A DNA stretch of 64,000 nt from CAYQJL01 sp964573295 (GTDB taxonomy: Bacteria > Eisenbacteria > RBG-16-71-46 > CAIMUX01 > WJJG01), in contig CAZNJE010000002.1 in the NCBI GenBank assembly GCA_964573295.1, positions 1-64,000 of the forward strand, in the 5' to 3' direction. The notes beneath the pieces were generated by a model that saw only the letters and a list, made by a program, of their open reading frames with translations, was not told where the DNA came from and searched no databases. Positions 1 through 8,025 of this stretch are shown one piece after another (the first letter of the stretch is position 1; the number at the start of each line of letters is the position of its first letter). The translations under genes were made by a program, and so were the position numbers.

Positions 1-239
1 CCTTCAGTTTCGAAGCCATGTTCTGGGATGTAGTGTCGGTGGTGGCCATCCTGGCGGCGCTCTCGTATTTCTACTTCTCGAAGGCGCACACCGGGCTCTT
101 CGGCAAGTTCTCCCGGGTGGGCATCTGGGTCTTGATGGTCACGTTCGGGGCCGGGTTCGGTTACACGGTAATGGGGCGCATCGCTCTACTGGTCGGACGG
201 GTCGAGTTCTTGCTGGTCGAGTGGCTGCAGGTACTCTAG
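1..239 (+). CDS. C-terminal end of an integral membrane protein (5' truncated)
   Basis: The reading frame is open from the first bases of the window, so the ATG at 18 is probably internal and the gene begins upstream. The visible residues form two hydrophobic helices (around VVSVVAILAALSYFYFS and IGIWVLMVTFGAGFGY-like sequence) joined by a short basic loop, then a small amphipathic end. This looks like the last two membrane segments of a multi-pass inner membrane protein. I do not recognise the family. Its TAG stop (237-239) overlaps the TAG of the convergent gene on the other strand (236-238), both read from the palindrome CTAG. Confidence 0.6.
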   Translation, partial: FSFEAMFWDVVSVVAILAALSYFYFSKAHTGLFGKFSRVGIWVLMVTFGAGFGYTVMGRIALLVGRVEFLLVEWLQVL

Positions 240-874
240 TCGGCCGGCGTATCAGCCGACGTATCCGGATCGTGAACCTCTACATCCACCCGGCAGCTTT
301 CGAGCAGGATGCCCTCTAGGGTCATGACCGGCGTCCTGCCCTCCGCATCCACCGGGAAGGAGAGGTCCAAGGTAGGAAAGGCCAATCGGGCAGGCATCGG
401 CCCATCCCCGGACGGACGCCTGACCACAGCTCTGAAGCCTCCCTCAGCACTGACGCGGTAGAATGATACCTGGTAGCGCTCATCGGCACTGGCACATTCG
501 GCCACCAGCGTCTCGGAGGCCTGATCCGCCTCTTTGGCAGCCCACACGGCGGGTTCGCCGGCGCCACCCCGGAACTGGAGTGGCACGATTCGCCGAGGGG
601 GACCGCATCCCACGGTCGCTCCCAGGGTCCCGCTGATCCCCTCGAGGACTCCCTCGATCAGCGCGCGATCACGTGATGCCACGCTCGCTTCGGACGGGCC
701 CTCCCCAGCGTGGGGAGCCAAGAAGGCCTCCCTCTCGTCCTTGACCGCTTCCGCAAAGATCTGGCGGCAACGGTCGCAAACGAGCAGGTGCTCACCGAGG
801 CGGCGGCGCAGGAGTGCGCTCGCTCGACCGGCGATCAGCATCGCTATCTGCATGTCTGACGGGCACTTGCTCAT
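236..874 (-). CDS. Zinc-finger anti-sigma-factor-like protein
   Basis: The N-terminus carries H-L-L-V-C-x-x-C (His29, Cys33, Cys36), the HxxxCxxC zinc-binding signature of ZAS-type anti-sigma domains. The rest of the 212 residues shows no membrane helix and ends in a beta-rich domain I do not recognise. It lies downstream of an ECF sigma factor on the same strand, which is the usual place for a cognate anti-sigma factor. Without a membrane anchor it would be a soluble regulator, or a zinc-finger adaptor passing a cytoplasmic signal. The start ATG is preceded by GAGGA at short spacing. The role as antagonist of the neighbouring sigma factor is inferred from motif and context. Confidence 0.6.
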   Translation of the reverse strand: MSKCPSDMQIAMLIAGRASALLRRRLGEHLLVCDRCRQIFAEAVKDEREAFLAPHAGEGPSEASVASRDRALIEGVLEGISGTLGATVGCGPPRRIVPLQFRGGAGEPAVWAAKEADQASETLVAECASADERYQVSFYRVSAEGGFRAVVRRPSGDGPMPARLAFPTLDLSFPVDAEGRTPVMTLEGILLESCRVDVEVHDPDTSADTPAD

Positions 875-1140
875 ACATTCCTCGCGCAGACGGCTGCAGG
901 CCTCCTCTTGCCTCCCACCGAGAATACGAAATCCGGGCCCTCTCTCTTTCCCGAATCTTCTCCACGGGCAGCATTAGGCCGCATTGGCTGTCAGCCGCCA
1001 TCTTTCCAGGGTCCGGCCCACGCCCAACCGGCCTTGTCGCCGTCATCGGCGCGCGCCATCCCGAACGGACCGGCCAAACCGGTCTCCTCCGTCATTCGGC
1101 CTCTCTGCCCACGTGAATGGGCGAAACTAGCCGACTCTCC

Positions 1141-1719
1141 TCAATCGCCGGGGACGTCGTACCCCCGCCGGCGAAGGAGTTTGCGCAACTCCATGCGTGT
1201 TCGGCGGATACGCGTACTGACCGTGCCGGGAGGGATCGAGAAGATCTCGGAGATCTCTCGTTCCTTCAGTCCCTCTTGGATCCGCAAGTGGAAACACAAT
1301 CGATCTTCCGAGCGCTTGATCTGGGCAATCGCGGCCTCCAGCTCCTCCTCTCTGATCCGGTCATCGGTACGCTGCTGCGCGGGCAGGTCGAAGATCACAT
1401 CCAGAGGGATCTCCCGCCTCGCTCTTCGCGCATCATCCTGACACTTGTCGTAGAAGTGGCGTAGCGCCACGATCCGGAAGTAGGCCCACAGCGGTGCCTG
1501 GGCGGGATCATAGCTGCGCGCAACCTTCTTTTCCCTCTCGACCAGCTTCTGCATGAAGCTCTGCACCCGATCCTTCAGGCACTCCTCATCACGCTCTCTC
1601 GATCGGTAGAGTCTCGTGACGCGCTGAATCATTGCCAGACAAAACTGGGTCGTTTCCGGTTCGCGCCCTTCCAGGAGCCCGCGCCAGAGTTCGATCCATT
1701 TCTCTTCGTCGATGCACAT
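1141..1719 (-). CDS. ECF-type RNA polymerase sigma factor
   Basis: The protein has a sigma-2-like N-terminal half (a helical stretch with WAYFRIVALRHFYDK) and a clear sigma-4 helix-turn-helix at the C-terminus (LKEREISEIFSIPPGTVSTR, then an Arg-rich recognition helix). It should direct RNA polymerase to a dedicated promoter set. The frame is open to an ATG at 1767, but the ATG at 1719 is preceded by GAGGTG at good spacing and gives a normal ECF length of 192 residues, so I prefer it. It sits between a degenerate Lon-domain membrane protein (upstream, same strand) and a zinc-finger anti-sigma-like protein (downstream), suggesting a three-gene signalling unit. The signal and the target promoters are unknown. 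Confidence 0.85.
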   Translation of the reverse strand: MCIDEEKWIELWRGLLEGREPETTQFCLAMIQRVTRLYRSRERDEECLKDRVQSFMQKLVEREKKVARSYDPAQAPLWAYFRIVALRHFYDKCQDDARRARREIPLDVIFDLPAQQRTDDRIREEELEAAIAQIKRSEDRLCFHLRIQEGLKEREISEIFSIPPGTVSTRIRRTRMELRKLLRRRGYDVPGD

Positions 1720-1773
1720 CAAGCACACCTCGGTCTCGCATGACTTCTGATCAGAGGCCAAGAGCATGGGGTG

Positions 1774-1807
1774 TCCATCTATCGTCCCATCTATCGTCCA
1801 TCTATCG
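1774..1807. repeat. Three 11/12-bp tandem units over a stop codon
   Basis: The unit tccatctatcg occurs at 1774-1784, with one extra c at 1785-1796, and again at 1797-1807. On the minus strand the TAG stop of the Lon-domain gene (1802-1804) lies inside the first unit, so the array starts at the stop codon and runs into the leader of the sigma-factor gene. Each further unit adds another TAG. Confidence 0.85.
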
Positions 1808-4147
1808 CTGAATGTAGCCAGTGCGCCGCATGGCTTCCCTCAGATCCGTAACGATGAACTCGAGCCACTCCTCCGCGGAAGCATGGTCGAGTTCGCCGCG
1901 TGCTTGCAGCAGTTCCGCTCGGTTGACGATGATCTGACTCGGAACGATGTTCAAGACCGTCTCGGGCAGACCGAAGGTCGTGCTCACGATCATCGACCTC
2001 GCCGAGTTCAGATAGGCATGCGTGCGCACTACCGATCCGGTATCCACCACCGAATCCAGCGCCAGCATGGGCCATCCGATCTGCATCAGGGGATCCTCGG
2101 GGAAGGTGCCCATCCAGGAGCGGAACGGCTGCACATGATGAACCAGGCACGGTTGCCGTTCGGGATCGAACGTCAGTCCGGCACTCGTGTATTTCGAAAG
2201 CGGCTGCAACGACTCAATGTTCCGAACCGGGTAGAAGTCCTCGGTCTCGAGAACCAGCAGGCTGAGGCCCTTGGTCCGATCATGATATCCGCTGGCAAGC
2301 ACTTCGGGGCGGCCGTCGCCCGTCAGGTCCCGGGCGGCCAGATACTCCAGATGCCCGAGGTGTTCGGCGGACCGTTCGCAGTGCAGGTCTTCGTCCAGGA
2401 TCTGGAGGACGGTGCGCGGAGACGGGTTGAAGGCGATCGAGAGGATGATCTCGTTGTAGTCATCATCATCAACGTCGGCCACCATGCCCGCCTTCACCGT
2501 GTAGAGGTTTGCGCTCGTCTCCCGCAACGGGTCGTTCGGTAGCCATGTGGAGAGGGGCACGTACTCGCCTACCCATCGTCGTGTGGGAATGTGTAAAATG
2601 CGGACCCGGCCGTCCAGTCCGGCCGACTCGTCGGCGCCCTCCCCCAGAATCAGGTAGGGCCCCGCTTCGCGAAAGCCTCCCACCTCTGTCACGATGAGGA
2701 CGAACGAAGACCAACGCCCGCCATCCGGCTGGTAGTGGAAGTCGGCCATGCGAGGGATCGCAAGATCGAAACCCGGATTGATGTGGCGCGGTACGGTCAG
2801 CTCTTCCATCCGGGGCATTGGCCGCCAGGCAGGAAACCAGTGGACCCCAACCTCATCGAGAATCCGCGGCGATAGCAGCAACAGGATCAGACCCATCAGG
2901 CCCAGGAGCGCGTAGGCCGCGGTCTGCTGCAAGCGAGGCCGGCGACACGCGGCCACGACCGCATCCGGTACGGTGGCCGATTCCAGAAGCTCGCCATGAT
3001 CGAAGACCTCTCGCAGACTGCCCGTCGTGTAGATCTGGCCGTCCCATGCGGCCTCGGCCGCGATCTGGCAGGCTAGGTCTCCCTGGGTCCGGGACACGAC
3101 CAGGCCCCGCAGGCCCGCCGCACGGGCGGCACGGACCTTCGCCCGTAGCGACCGGCTGTCAACGTCGTTCACCTGACCAGCGGGGGTGAGCTCACCGGTC
3201 CAGGCCAGATCTCGCCGCGGGGCCAAACCCCGCCCATCTCGCAGCAGCCCGATCATGGCCCCAGCCATACCAACACCCAGGGCGAGCGAAATCGAGGCTC
3301 CCGCGATGGGCATCTCCTTCTCGGGCAAGGACAGCTCGAAACCGAGCCGGTCGACATCCATGCGTCTGAGTGCTCGCGCGGTCACACCCTTCAGCACTCC
3401 GCCTGGCGGGCCGCCTTGACACAGGCCATAGACGGTCTCCCGCGCCGTCATATGCGCATCGGCCGCCGTGTCACCGAGCAGACGAAGCCTGTTCACACCG
3501 ATCTGGTTGTTGCTATTGTTCCAAGAGAGACCATTTCCAGCGTCATCGACGACCCGGGCACTGAGGGTCACGATCGAGAGGACGCCGACGTACTCGGTAT
3601 CCGTGCAGCCCGGGACCGGAGGAAGCTCGCACACCAGAGGCACCGGAACTTGCGTGACCGCCGTCGTGGGCGCACCGGACGGTGGACGATCCGGACCCAT
3701 CGCGGCCAGAGATGCGCCGGCCACACCTGCGCCGGCCGAAAGCGCGCCAGCGGTCAGGGCATCCAGCAGGCTGGTGAGGTCGTCCTGTTCGAGTCGTCCC
3801 TCGGCGCGCAGGCCTTCCAGGGCCAGCTCGATGGTGCGTCTCTCATCGTCCTCCAGCCGCACCGGCACTTCAGCGCGCAGATCCTGCAGGAGCGCATCGC
3901 CGACTTCCTCGCGAAAACAGGCCAGATCCTCTTCGTCGGTGGGCAATACGATCAGGAATCGAGCGAGGGCATAGATGCGGGTAGAAGATAGCGTGCACGA
4001 ACGGCAGAATCCCACCAACCGATTGTGGAACGCCTCCACCTGGTCGAATCGATCCACGACACCTCCGGCACCATCGCACCCCCTCACGCGGCTGGCAAAC
4101 GTGGGGGATACAAGCTCACTGGTCGTGTTCTCTTTGAGTTTCCACAA
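1802..4147 (-). CDS. Single-pass membrane protein with catalytically degenerate Lon-type (S16) domain and FG-GAP-like repeats
   Basis: Residues about 265-390 align by eye with the Lon/YlbL proteolytic domain: the Ser loop, then TGELTPAGQV, then a helix with LRAKVRAARAAGLRGLVVS. Both catalytic positions are changed. The Lon P-S-A-G motif reads P-I-A-G (Ile281 for Ser), and the catalytic Lys of GGxK is Arg335. A membrane helix follows at about 409-430. The C-terminal half carries FG-GAP/VCBS-like Asp-rich turns (VADVDDDDYNEI, RDLTGDGRPEV). I infer a cytoplasmic pseudo-protease joined to an extracytoplasmic propeller-like sensor. It is followed by an ECF sigma factor and an anti-sigma-like gene. 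The start is uncertain: TTG at 4147 gives the longest form, while a GTG at 4057 has GGAGG four bases upstream. Confidence 0.75.
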   Translation of the reverse strand: MWKLKENTTSELVSPTFASRVRGCDGAGGVVDRFDQVEAFHNRLVGFCRSCTLSSTRIYALARFLIVLPTDEEDLACFREEVGDALLQDLRAEVPVRLEDDERRTIELALEGLRAEGRLEQDDLTSLLDALTAGALSAGAGVAGASLAAMGPDRPPSGAPTTAVTQVPVPLVCELPPVPGCTDTEYVGVLSIVTLSARVVDDAGNGLSWNNSNNQIGVNRLRLLGDTAADAHMTARETVYGLCQGGPPGGVLKGVTARALRRMDVDRLGFELSLPEKEMPIAGASISLALGVGMAGAMIGLLRDGRGLAPRRDLAWTGELTPAGQVNDVDSRSLRAKVRAARAAGLRGLVVSRTQGDLACQIAAEAAWDGQIYTTGSLREVFDHGELLESATVPDAVVAACRRPRLQQTAAYALLGLMGLILLLLSPRILDEVGVHWFPAWRPMPRMEELTVPRHINPGFDLAIPRMADFHYQPDGGRWSSFVLIVTEVGGFREAGPYLILGEGADESAGLDGRVRILHIPTRRWVGEYVPLSTWLPNDPLRETSANLYTVKAGMVADVDDDDYNEIILSIAFNPSPRTVLQILDEDLHCERSAEHLGHLEYLAARDLTGDGRPEVLASGYHDRTKGLSLLVLETEDFYPVRNIESLQPLSKYTSAGLTFDPERQPCLVHHVQPFRSWMGTFPEDPLMQIGWPMLALDSVVDTGSVVRTHAYLNSARSMIVSTTFGLPETVLNIVPSQIIVNRAELLQARGELDHASAEEWLEFIVTDLREAMRRTGYIQR

Positions 4148-4163
4148 GAACCGAAAAAAAGAC

Positions 4164-4199
4164 TACTGTAAACCTGCTCGCGCCTACAGTAACCCTGCT
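4164..4199 (-). promoter_or_regulatory. Two direct repeats 21 bp apart upstream of the Lon-domain gene
   Basis: tactgtaaacctgct (4164-4178) and tacagtaaccctgct (4185-4199) match at 13 of 15 positions. The centre-to-centre distance is 21 bp, two helical turns. They lie in the 95-bp gap just upstream of the Lon-domain gene start. A pair of activator sites, or sigma-factor promoter elements, would fit. No function is shown by the sequence alone. Confidence 0.4.
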
Positions 4200-4242
4200 A
4201 CGAGGTTTGGGGCAAGGTCATTCATGGCAACCCGGCAGTTCG

Positions 4243-5589
4243 TCAGGAGACTTGCCGCACGCTCACACGACCCAAGAACCCAATCAGCTCGTCCACACGC
4301 CGGCTCCAGGCCGCCTCACGGGCGATCTCGATCCGCCGCCGCGCCTTGTCCCCGGCCTTGGCCCCCGCCCTGTCGCCGGTCTTGGCTTCGGTCTTGGCTT
4401 CGGCGAGCAGGGCGCGCACGGACTGCTGCAATTCGGCCTGGGTGGCATACAGGTACATCAGATCGCGGTAGGCCTTCAATGCCCTGCGGAACGAAGCGGC
4501 GATTGGCCGTCCGGTGGCGAAGTACTCGTACAAGTTGAGACCTCGCACGACCTCCAGATGGGGTTCACGGCGGAAGGGCAGGATGAGGGCATCGGAAGCC
4601 CCCACGATCGCAGCGGCCTTCTCGGGTCTCAGTGCTCCCAGCGGACGGATGCGATCGCTCGGCAGACGCTGCAGGAGCGAGAGCCCGTCCGGACGAACCT
4701 GACCAACGAAGACGAAGACCGCCTCGGGTGCGGTTTCCATCATGGTCACCAGATCCTCGTAGGAGATGCGAGCATCCACGTGACCAAGGAAGGTGATCGC
4801 CGATTGTCCGGGCTGCAACTCCAATCCCCGCCGCAGTGCGCTGGCCCGCTCGCTCGAGGTCGGACTGAAGAGATCGACATCCACCCCGTGCTCGATGACC
4901 GTGCGCGGCACATCCTCCCCCAGATAGCGATCCCAGGACTCGATGACGTAGCGGTTATGGGCGATCAACCCGTCGGCGAGGGGAAGCGCCGTGCTCAACG
5001 CCTCCCGGTAGGCTTCGATGGCCGAGCGCGAGCCGGTCTGAGCCTCGAAGTCCTCACTGCAGTCAATCACGACCGGCGCGGTGGCCGTCTCCTTGATCGC
5101 CGGCAACAGGCTGGGGTGGTCGCAGCAGATGACCTCGGGCGCAAACACGCCATCTCCAGCGGGGGCATCGCCTCTCTCCAGTTGACGCACGTGACGAGCC
5201 GCCAGCTCGGCCCACCGCTCCCAGGCTTCCTTCAGGCTCTCGACCGGGCGAACGGCCTCCATCCCATCGAGTTCGCGAATCACGAGTCCGGCGGGCAAGT
5301 CCATCCCGATCGCCGATCCCTCGGAGTCATCCACGGATGCCCCAGGAACCGCCTCGCCCCCGCCCCCGGGAGATGCCCCAGGAGCCGTCCCGGAAGCTGT
5401 CCCGGAAGCCGTTCCGGGAACCCCCGCGGGAGCTGCCCTGGAAACCGCAAAATCGTACGCGTGGCGATAGGCGGTGGTGGGCGCCAGGTAGAGCACGTCG
5501 TGTCCTTGGCGAGCCATCCCGATCGCGAGCTGCTGGGGACGATGCAGCAGCCCGGCAAAGGGCGTGTCCGTGACCATCAAGACCCGCAT
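4243..5589 (-). CDS. Glycosyltransferase, GT4/GT1-like
   Basis: The protein begins with RVLMVTDTPFAG...RPQQLAIGMARQGHDVLYLAP, the usual start of a GT-B glycosyltransferase. It has a central VIEHGVDVDLFSP acceptor/hinge motif typical of family 4 enzymes and a C-terminal lobe with a nucleotide-sugar-type segment (ALILPFR...LNLYEYFATGRPI). It should be cytoplasmic and add a sugar to a surface glycan or lipid. Residues about 56-75 are a Gly-Thr-Ala-Ser-rich insert made of 4-residue units (12-bp DNA units), and a second Ala/Lys/Gly repeat lies near the C-terminus at about 398-415. Both look like slippage-derived inserts in loops. The neighbours do not point to a specific glycan. Confidence 0.75.
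   Translation of the reverse strand: MRVLMVTDTPFAGLLHRPQQLAIGMARQGHDVLYLAPTTAYRHAYDFAVSRAAPAGVPGTASGTASGTAPGASPGGGGEAVPGASVDDSEGSAIGMDLPAGLVIRELDGMEAVRPVESLKEAWERWAELAARHVRQLERGDAPAGDGVFAPEVICCDHPSLLPAIKETATAPVVIDCSEDFEAQTGSRSAIEAYREALSTALPLADGLIAHNRYVIESWDRYLGEDVPRTVIEHGVDVDLFSPTSSERASALRRGLELQPGQSAITFLGHVDARISYEDLVTMMETAPEAVFVFVGQVRPDGLSLLQRLPSDRIRPLGALRPEKAAAIVGASDALILPFRREPHLEVVRGLNLYEYFATGRPIAASFRRALKAYRDLMYLYATQAELQQSVRALLAEAKTEAKTGDRAGAKAGDKARRRIEIAREAAWSRRVDELIGFLGRVSVRQVS
5365..5424. repeat. In-frame 12-bp repeats inside the glycosyltransferase gene
   Basis: Near-identical 12-bp units (gaagctgtcccg type) encode G-T-A-S/G-T-A-P on the minus strand. The unit is a multiple of three, so the frame is kept. 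Confidence 0.6.
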
Positions 5590-5814
5590 CCCGATTCTCC
5601 CCTGTTGTCAGGATTCTCGCAAACTTCTCCAAGGCGGCAATGATGAGGCAACTCCCGGCCACGGTCCAGGAGGATTCTGGCGAGTACGCGACCAAGGCGG
5701 CGCTGGATATGGCGGGGAGGCAAAGGAGGCGTCACGGTCCTTTCGCAGATCCGGCAGAAGCGGCAGAAGCGGCGCAGCCTCGAGCGGAGGAGGTACCGAA
5801 TGCGTCGCGGCACC

Positions 5815-7692
5815 CTAAGGACGTTCAACCAACTCCAAGAGGCTCACGCCCCAGAGGTGGCCCTCATCGGGTTCGGCGGCGTTCCAGTCGCCGAAGGAGT
5901 GCGAGCCGTCGGTTTCGAACTGGAGGGCGTAGGCGCCCGGCCTCAGGGTCAGCGTTTGCTCGGCCCGACGATTCTTCTTGGCCCCACCCGCGTGCCAGGT
6001 GTCCTGGTAGGTCATCTTCCAGACCATCTCACCGGTGTCGGTGCGTTCGAGCCATCCGTAGTCGTGCATCCGGCCGCCCGTTCCCTCGCCCAGCGCGATG
6101 ATCCGCACGGGTGTCGGTTCCTTCACACTGAACTCCACGCGGCGATGCGCATCGTCCTTGAGTGCGGCCAGCTGAATGAGCGTGACCGGTCCATCGCCCG
6201 GACCGAATCGGCGTACCGAATCGGGAGAGAAGTCTTGGCCGATCCCGCGCAGGGCGATGCCCCACCCGGCAGCGTCGAACGGGGCTTCCTTGGCCCAGCC
6301 GTCGAAGGAATGGGCATAGTCAGAGACGTAGCAAAGGTAGTAGTCACCCGGTGCCAGGCGGAGGGATTCCTGCACCAGTCGGTTGCGCGCCTCGCCTCCC
6401 GCGTACACACCACGTTCGTAGCGCATCGACCACAGTTCCTCGAGTGTGACGGCGTTCTCGATCCAGCCGTAGTCGAGACCGTGGTCATCCGAGAAAGACC
6501 ATTCGCCCAGACCGCGTACACACACGTCCACGTGCCCGGTGACCGTGAAGCCAACGCGGCGGAACTCGGCGTCTCCCACCCGCTCGATGACCACGAAACG
6601 ATTCTCCTCGGGCGGATCGACCCGGACGGTGAATGCGTCGGCGGGCAAAGGTTCGGCGGGAATCAGACGAATGCCCCAGGACTCGGGATCGAAGGGAGGA
6701 TGCATGTTCCAGCGGCCATAGGCGTGGGTGTCGTCGGTGGCGTAACAGACCAGGTAGCGCCCGGCCTTGAGCGTGACCTCGTTGTCAAAGATGCGGTTCT
6801 TCTTGGCACCGCCAGCCGGCTCGGTGTTCGTGAGCGTCATCTCCCATAGGCGTCCACAACCGTCGAGGGTCTCGATCCAGGCGCCATCGGCGAAAGCCTG
6901 TTCGCGGGCCCAGTACTCGCCGACCGCCAGGATGCGCAGGCGCGCATCCTGACGCAACTCCAGCTCAGCCCGCAAAAAGCTGTTTGAGGGCACACGCTCG
7001 AAGGCCAGAATCTCTGCGTCGTCGCCCGGCCGCGCCGGCGAACGGAATGCCGTCAGCGGGAAATCGTCCATCGCGGCACGCACCGACACGAACCAGTCGT
7101 CCGGGTCGCCGTAGCGATCCCACGGCACCATGACGCCGCCGCGCACGTCCACTTGCCCAAGTTCGAAGAGTTTCAAGAATTTGATCTTCTTTTTCAGGGG
7201 GTAGGGTCCCCCATGGGCGGTGAAGTAGAGCCCGTAGTTACCGGCTGGAAGGGTGAATTTCGTGCGGACCCCGAGGTTGTCCCGGCGAGCCTTCTCGGCA
7301 TCGTCGATCTCCATGCGCCAGACCACACGGCGGGTGTCGAGGTCCAGCAACCACGGGTAGCTGAAGAGGAAGCCGTCGTCCTTCGAGCCGGCCGACACCG
7401 CCTCGATCTCCACCTCGGCCGGGCGATCCAGAGTAAACGACTCGCTGTAGAGCCCTTCATCGGGGATGGACTTGATCGCGGCCATCACCGGTCCTGCGGC
7501 CGAGGCCGCGGTAGCACCCGCGAGATACGCACCCGCGATCACCGCCGCCGCCAGTAAGGCGACACCCAACCTGCGGACGCCCGGCCTGCCGACGTCCAAC
7601 CTACGGGCGTCCAGCCTGCGGGCGTCCAGCCTTCGGACGCCCAGCCTTCGACCCATTCGCTTCGCGTACTGCCTATCGCCCACGGTACTCAC
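5815..7692 (-). CDS. Secreted protein with four copies of an unrecognised ~120-residue domain
   Basis: A hydrophobic signal segment (about 30-55) follows a basic N-terminal stretch built of R-R-L-D-A repeats. The mature part contains four related domains. Three share a W-x-M segment, GGAKKNR or GGEARNR, a PGxYxLxF/Y strand, DGSHSFGDW-like turns and a closing WGI/WGV; the first copy is more divergent. The fold is probably all-beta. I do not recognise a named family. It would be exported to the periplasm or cell surface. The gene stands alone on the minus strand, with repeat-rich DNA on its upstream side. Confidence 0.65.
   Translation of the reverse strand: MSTVGDRQYAKRMGRRLGVRRLDARRLDARRLDVGRPGVRRLGVALLAAAVIAGAYLAGATAASAAGPVMAAIKSIPDEGLYSESFTLDRPAEVEIEAVSAGSKDDGFLFSYPWLLDLDTRRVVWRMEIDDAEKARRDNLGVRTKFTLPAGNYGLYFTAHGGPYPLKKKIKFLKLFELGQVDVRGGVMVPWDRYGDPDDWFVSVRAAMDDFPLTAFRSPARPGDDAEILAFERVPSNSFLRAELELRQDARLRILAVGEYWAREQAFADGAWIETLDGCGRLWEMTLTNTEPAGGAKKNRIFDNEVTLKAGRYLVCYATDDTHAYGRWNMHPPFDPESWGIRLIPAEPLPADAFTVRVDPPEENRFVVIERVGDAEFRRVGFTVTGHVDVCVRGLGEWSFSDDHGLDYGWIENAVTLEELWSMRYERGVYAGGEARNRLVQESLRLAPGDYYLCYVSDYAHSFDGWAKEAPFDAAGWGIALRGIGQDFSPDSVRRFGPGDGPVTLIQLAALKDDAHRRVEFSVKEPTPVRIIALGEGTGGRMHDYGWLERTDTGEMVWKMTYQDTWHAGGAKKNRRAEQTLTLRPGAYALQFETDGSHSFGDWNAAEPDEGHLWGVSLLELVERP
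7571..7660. repeat. 15-bp tandem repeat encoding the N-terminus of the four-domain secreted protein
   Basis: Six adjoining 15-bp units (ctgcgggcgtccagc type; the last is degraded) encode R-R-L-D-A/V-like pentapeptides on the minus strand just before the signal hydrophobic core. The unit length keeps the frame. Confidence 0.8.
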
Positions 7693-8025
7693 CTCGTTTC
7701 TGTCAGGTGTATCCGTCAGGTGTCCCCGTCATGTGCCCCGCTAGACGGTGTTCCCGAAACGCTCCCCTGTGATGCATCCCATCAGGTGTGTCCGTCGGAT
7801 CCATCTGGCCGGCGCCCAACCCCGTCGATCACCGGCATCTTTCCGTCTCAACCGCATCTACGACCGCGCCTGTGGCATGTTGCGCCTGGACGACACTGGG
7901 ATCTCCCGCCCGTCCAACGTGTGCCCGCGGCTCCCCGGCAGGCTCCGGGCAGTTCCCGCCGGCTCCCGGCGGCACCCGGCGGCTTCCGCCAACTCCCGCC
8001 AATTCAGGCCGGCGGTCGTTCACCA
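7693..8025. other. Intergenic stretch with two repeat patches, no gene seen
   Basis: About 330 bp between two minus-strand genes. Near 7704-7740 there are three degenerate copies of gtcaggtgtccc. Near 7930-8015 there is an array of about seven 10-bp units of the type ggcgggagcc (minus strand), starting roughly 20-30 bp after the stop of the 8026-8919 gene. No plausible coding frame is visible. Confidence 0.6.

Noticed and set aside
1802..4147. Active Lon protease
   Set aside because: No AAA+ module and both catalytic dyad positions are substituted.
4207..5643. Long plus-strand frame (478 codons) opposite the glycosyltransferase
   Set aside because: The minus-strand frame has recognisable GT-B motifs; the plus frame is an antisense shadow of high-GC coding DNA.
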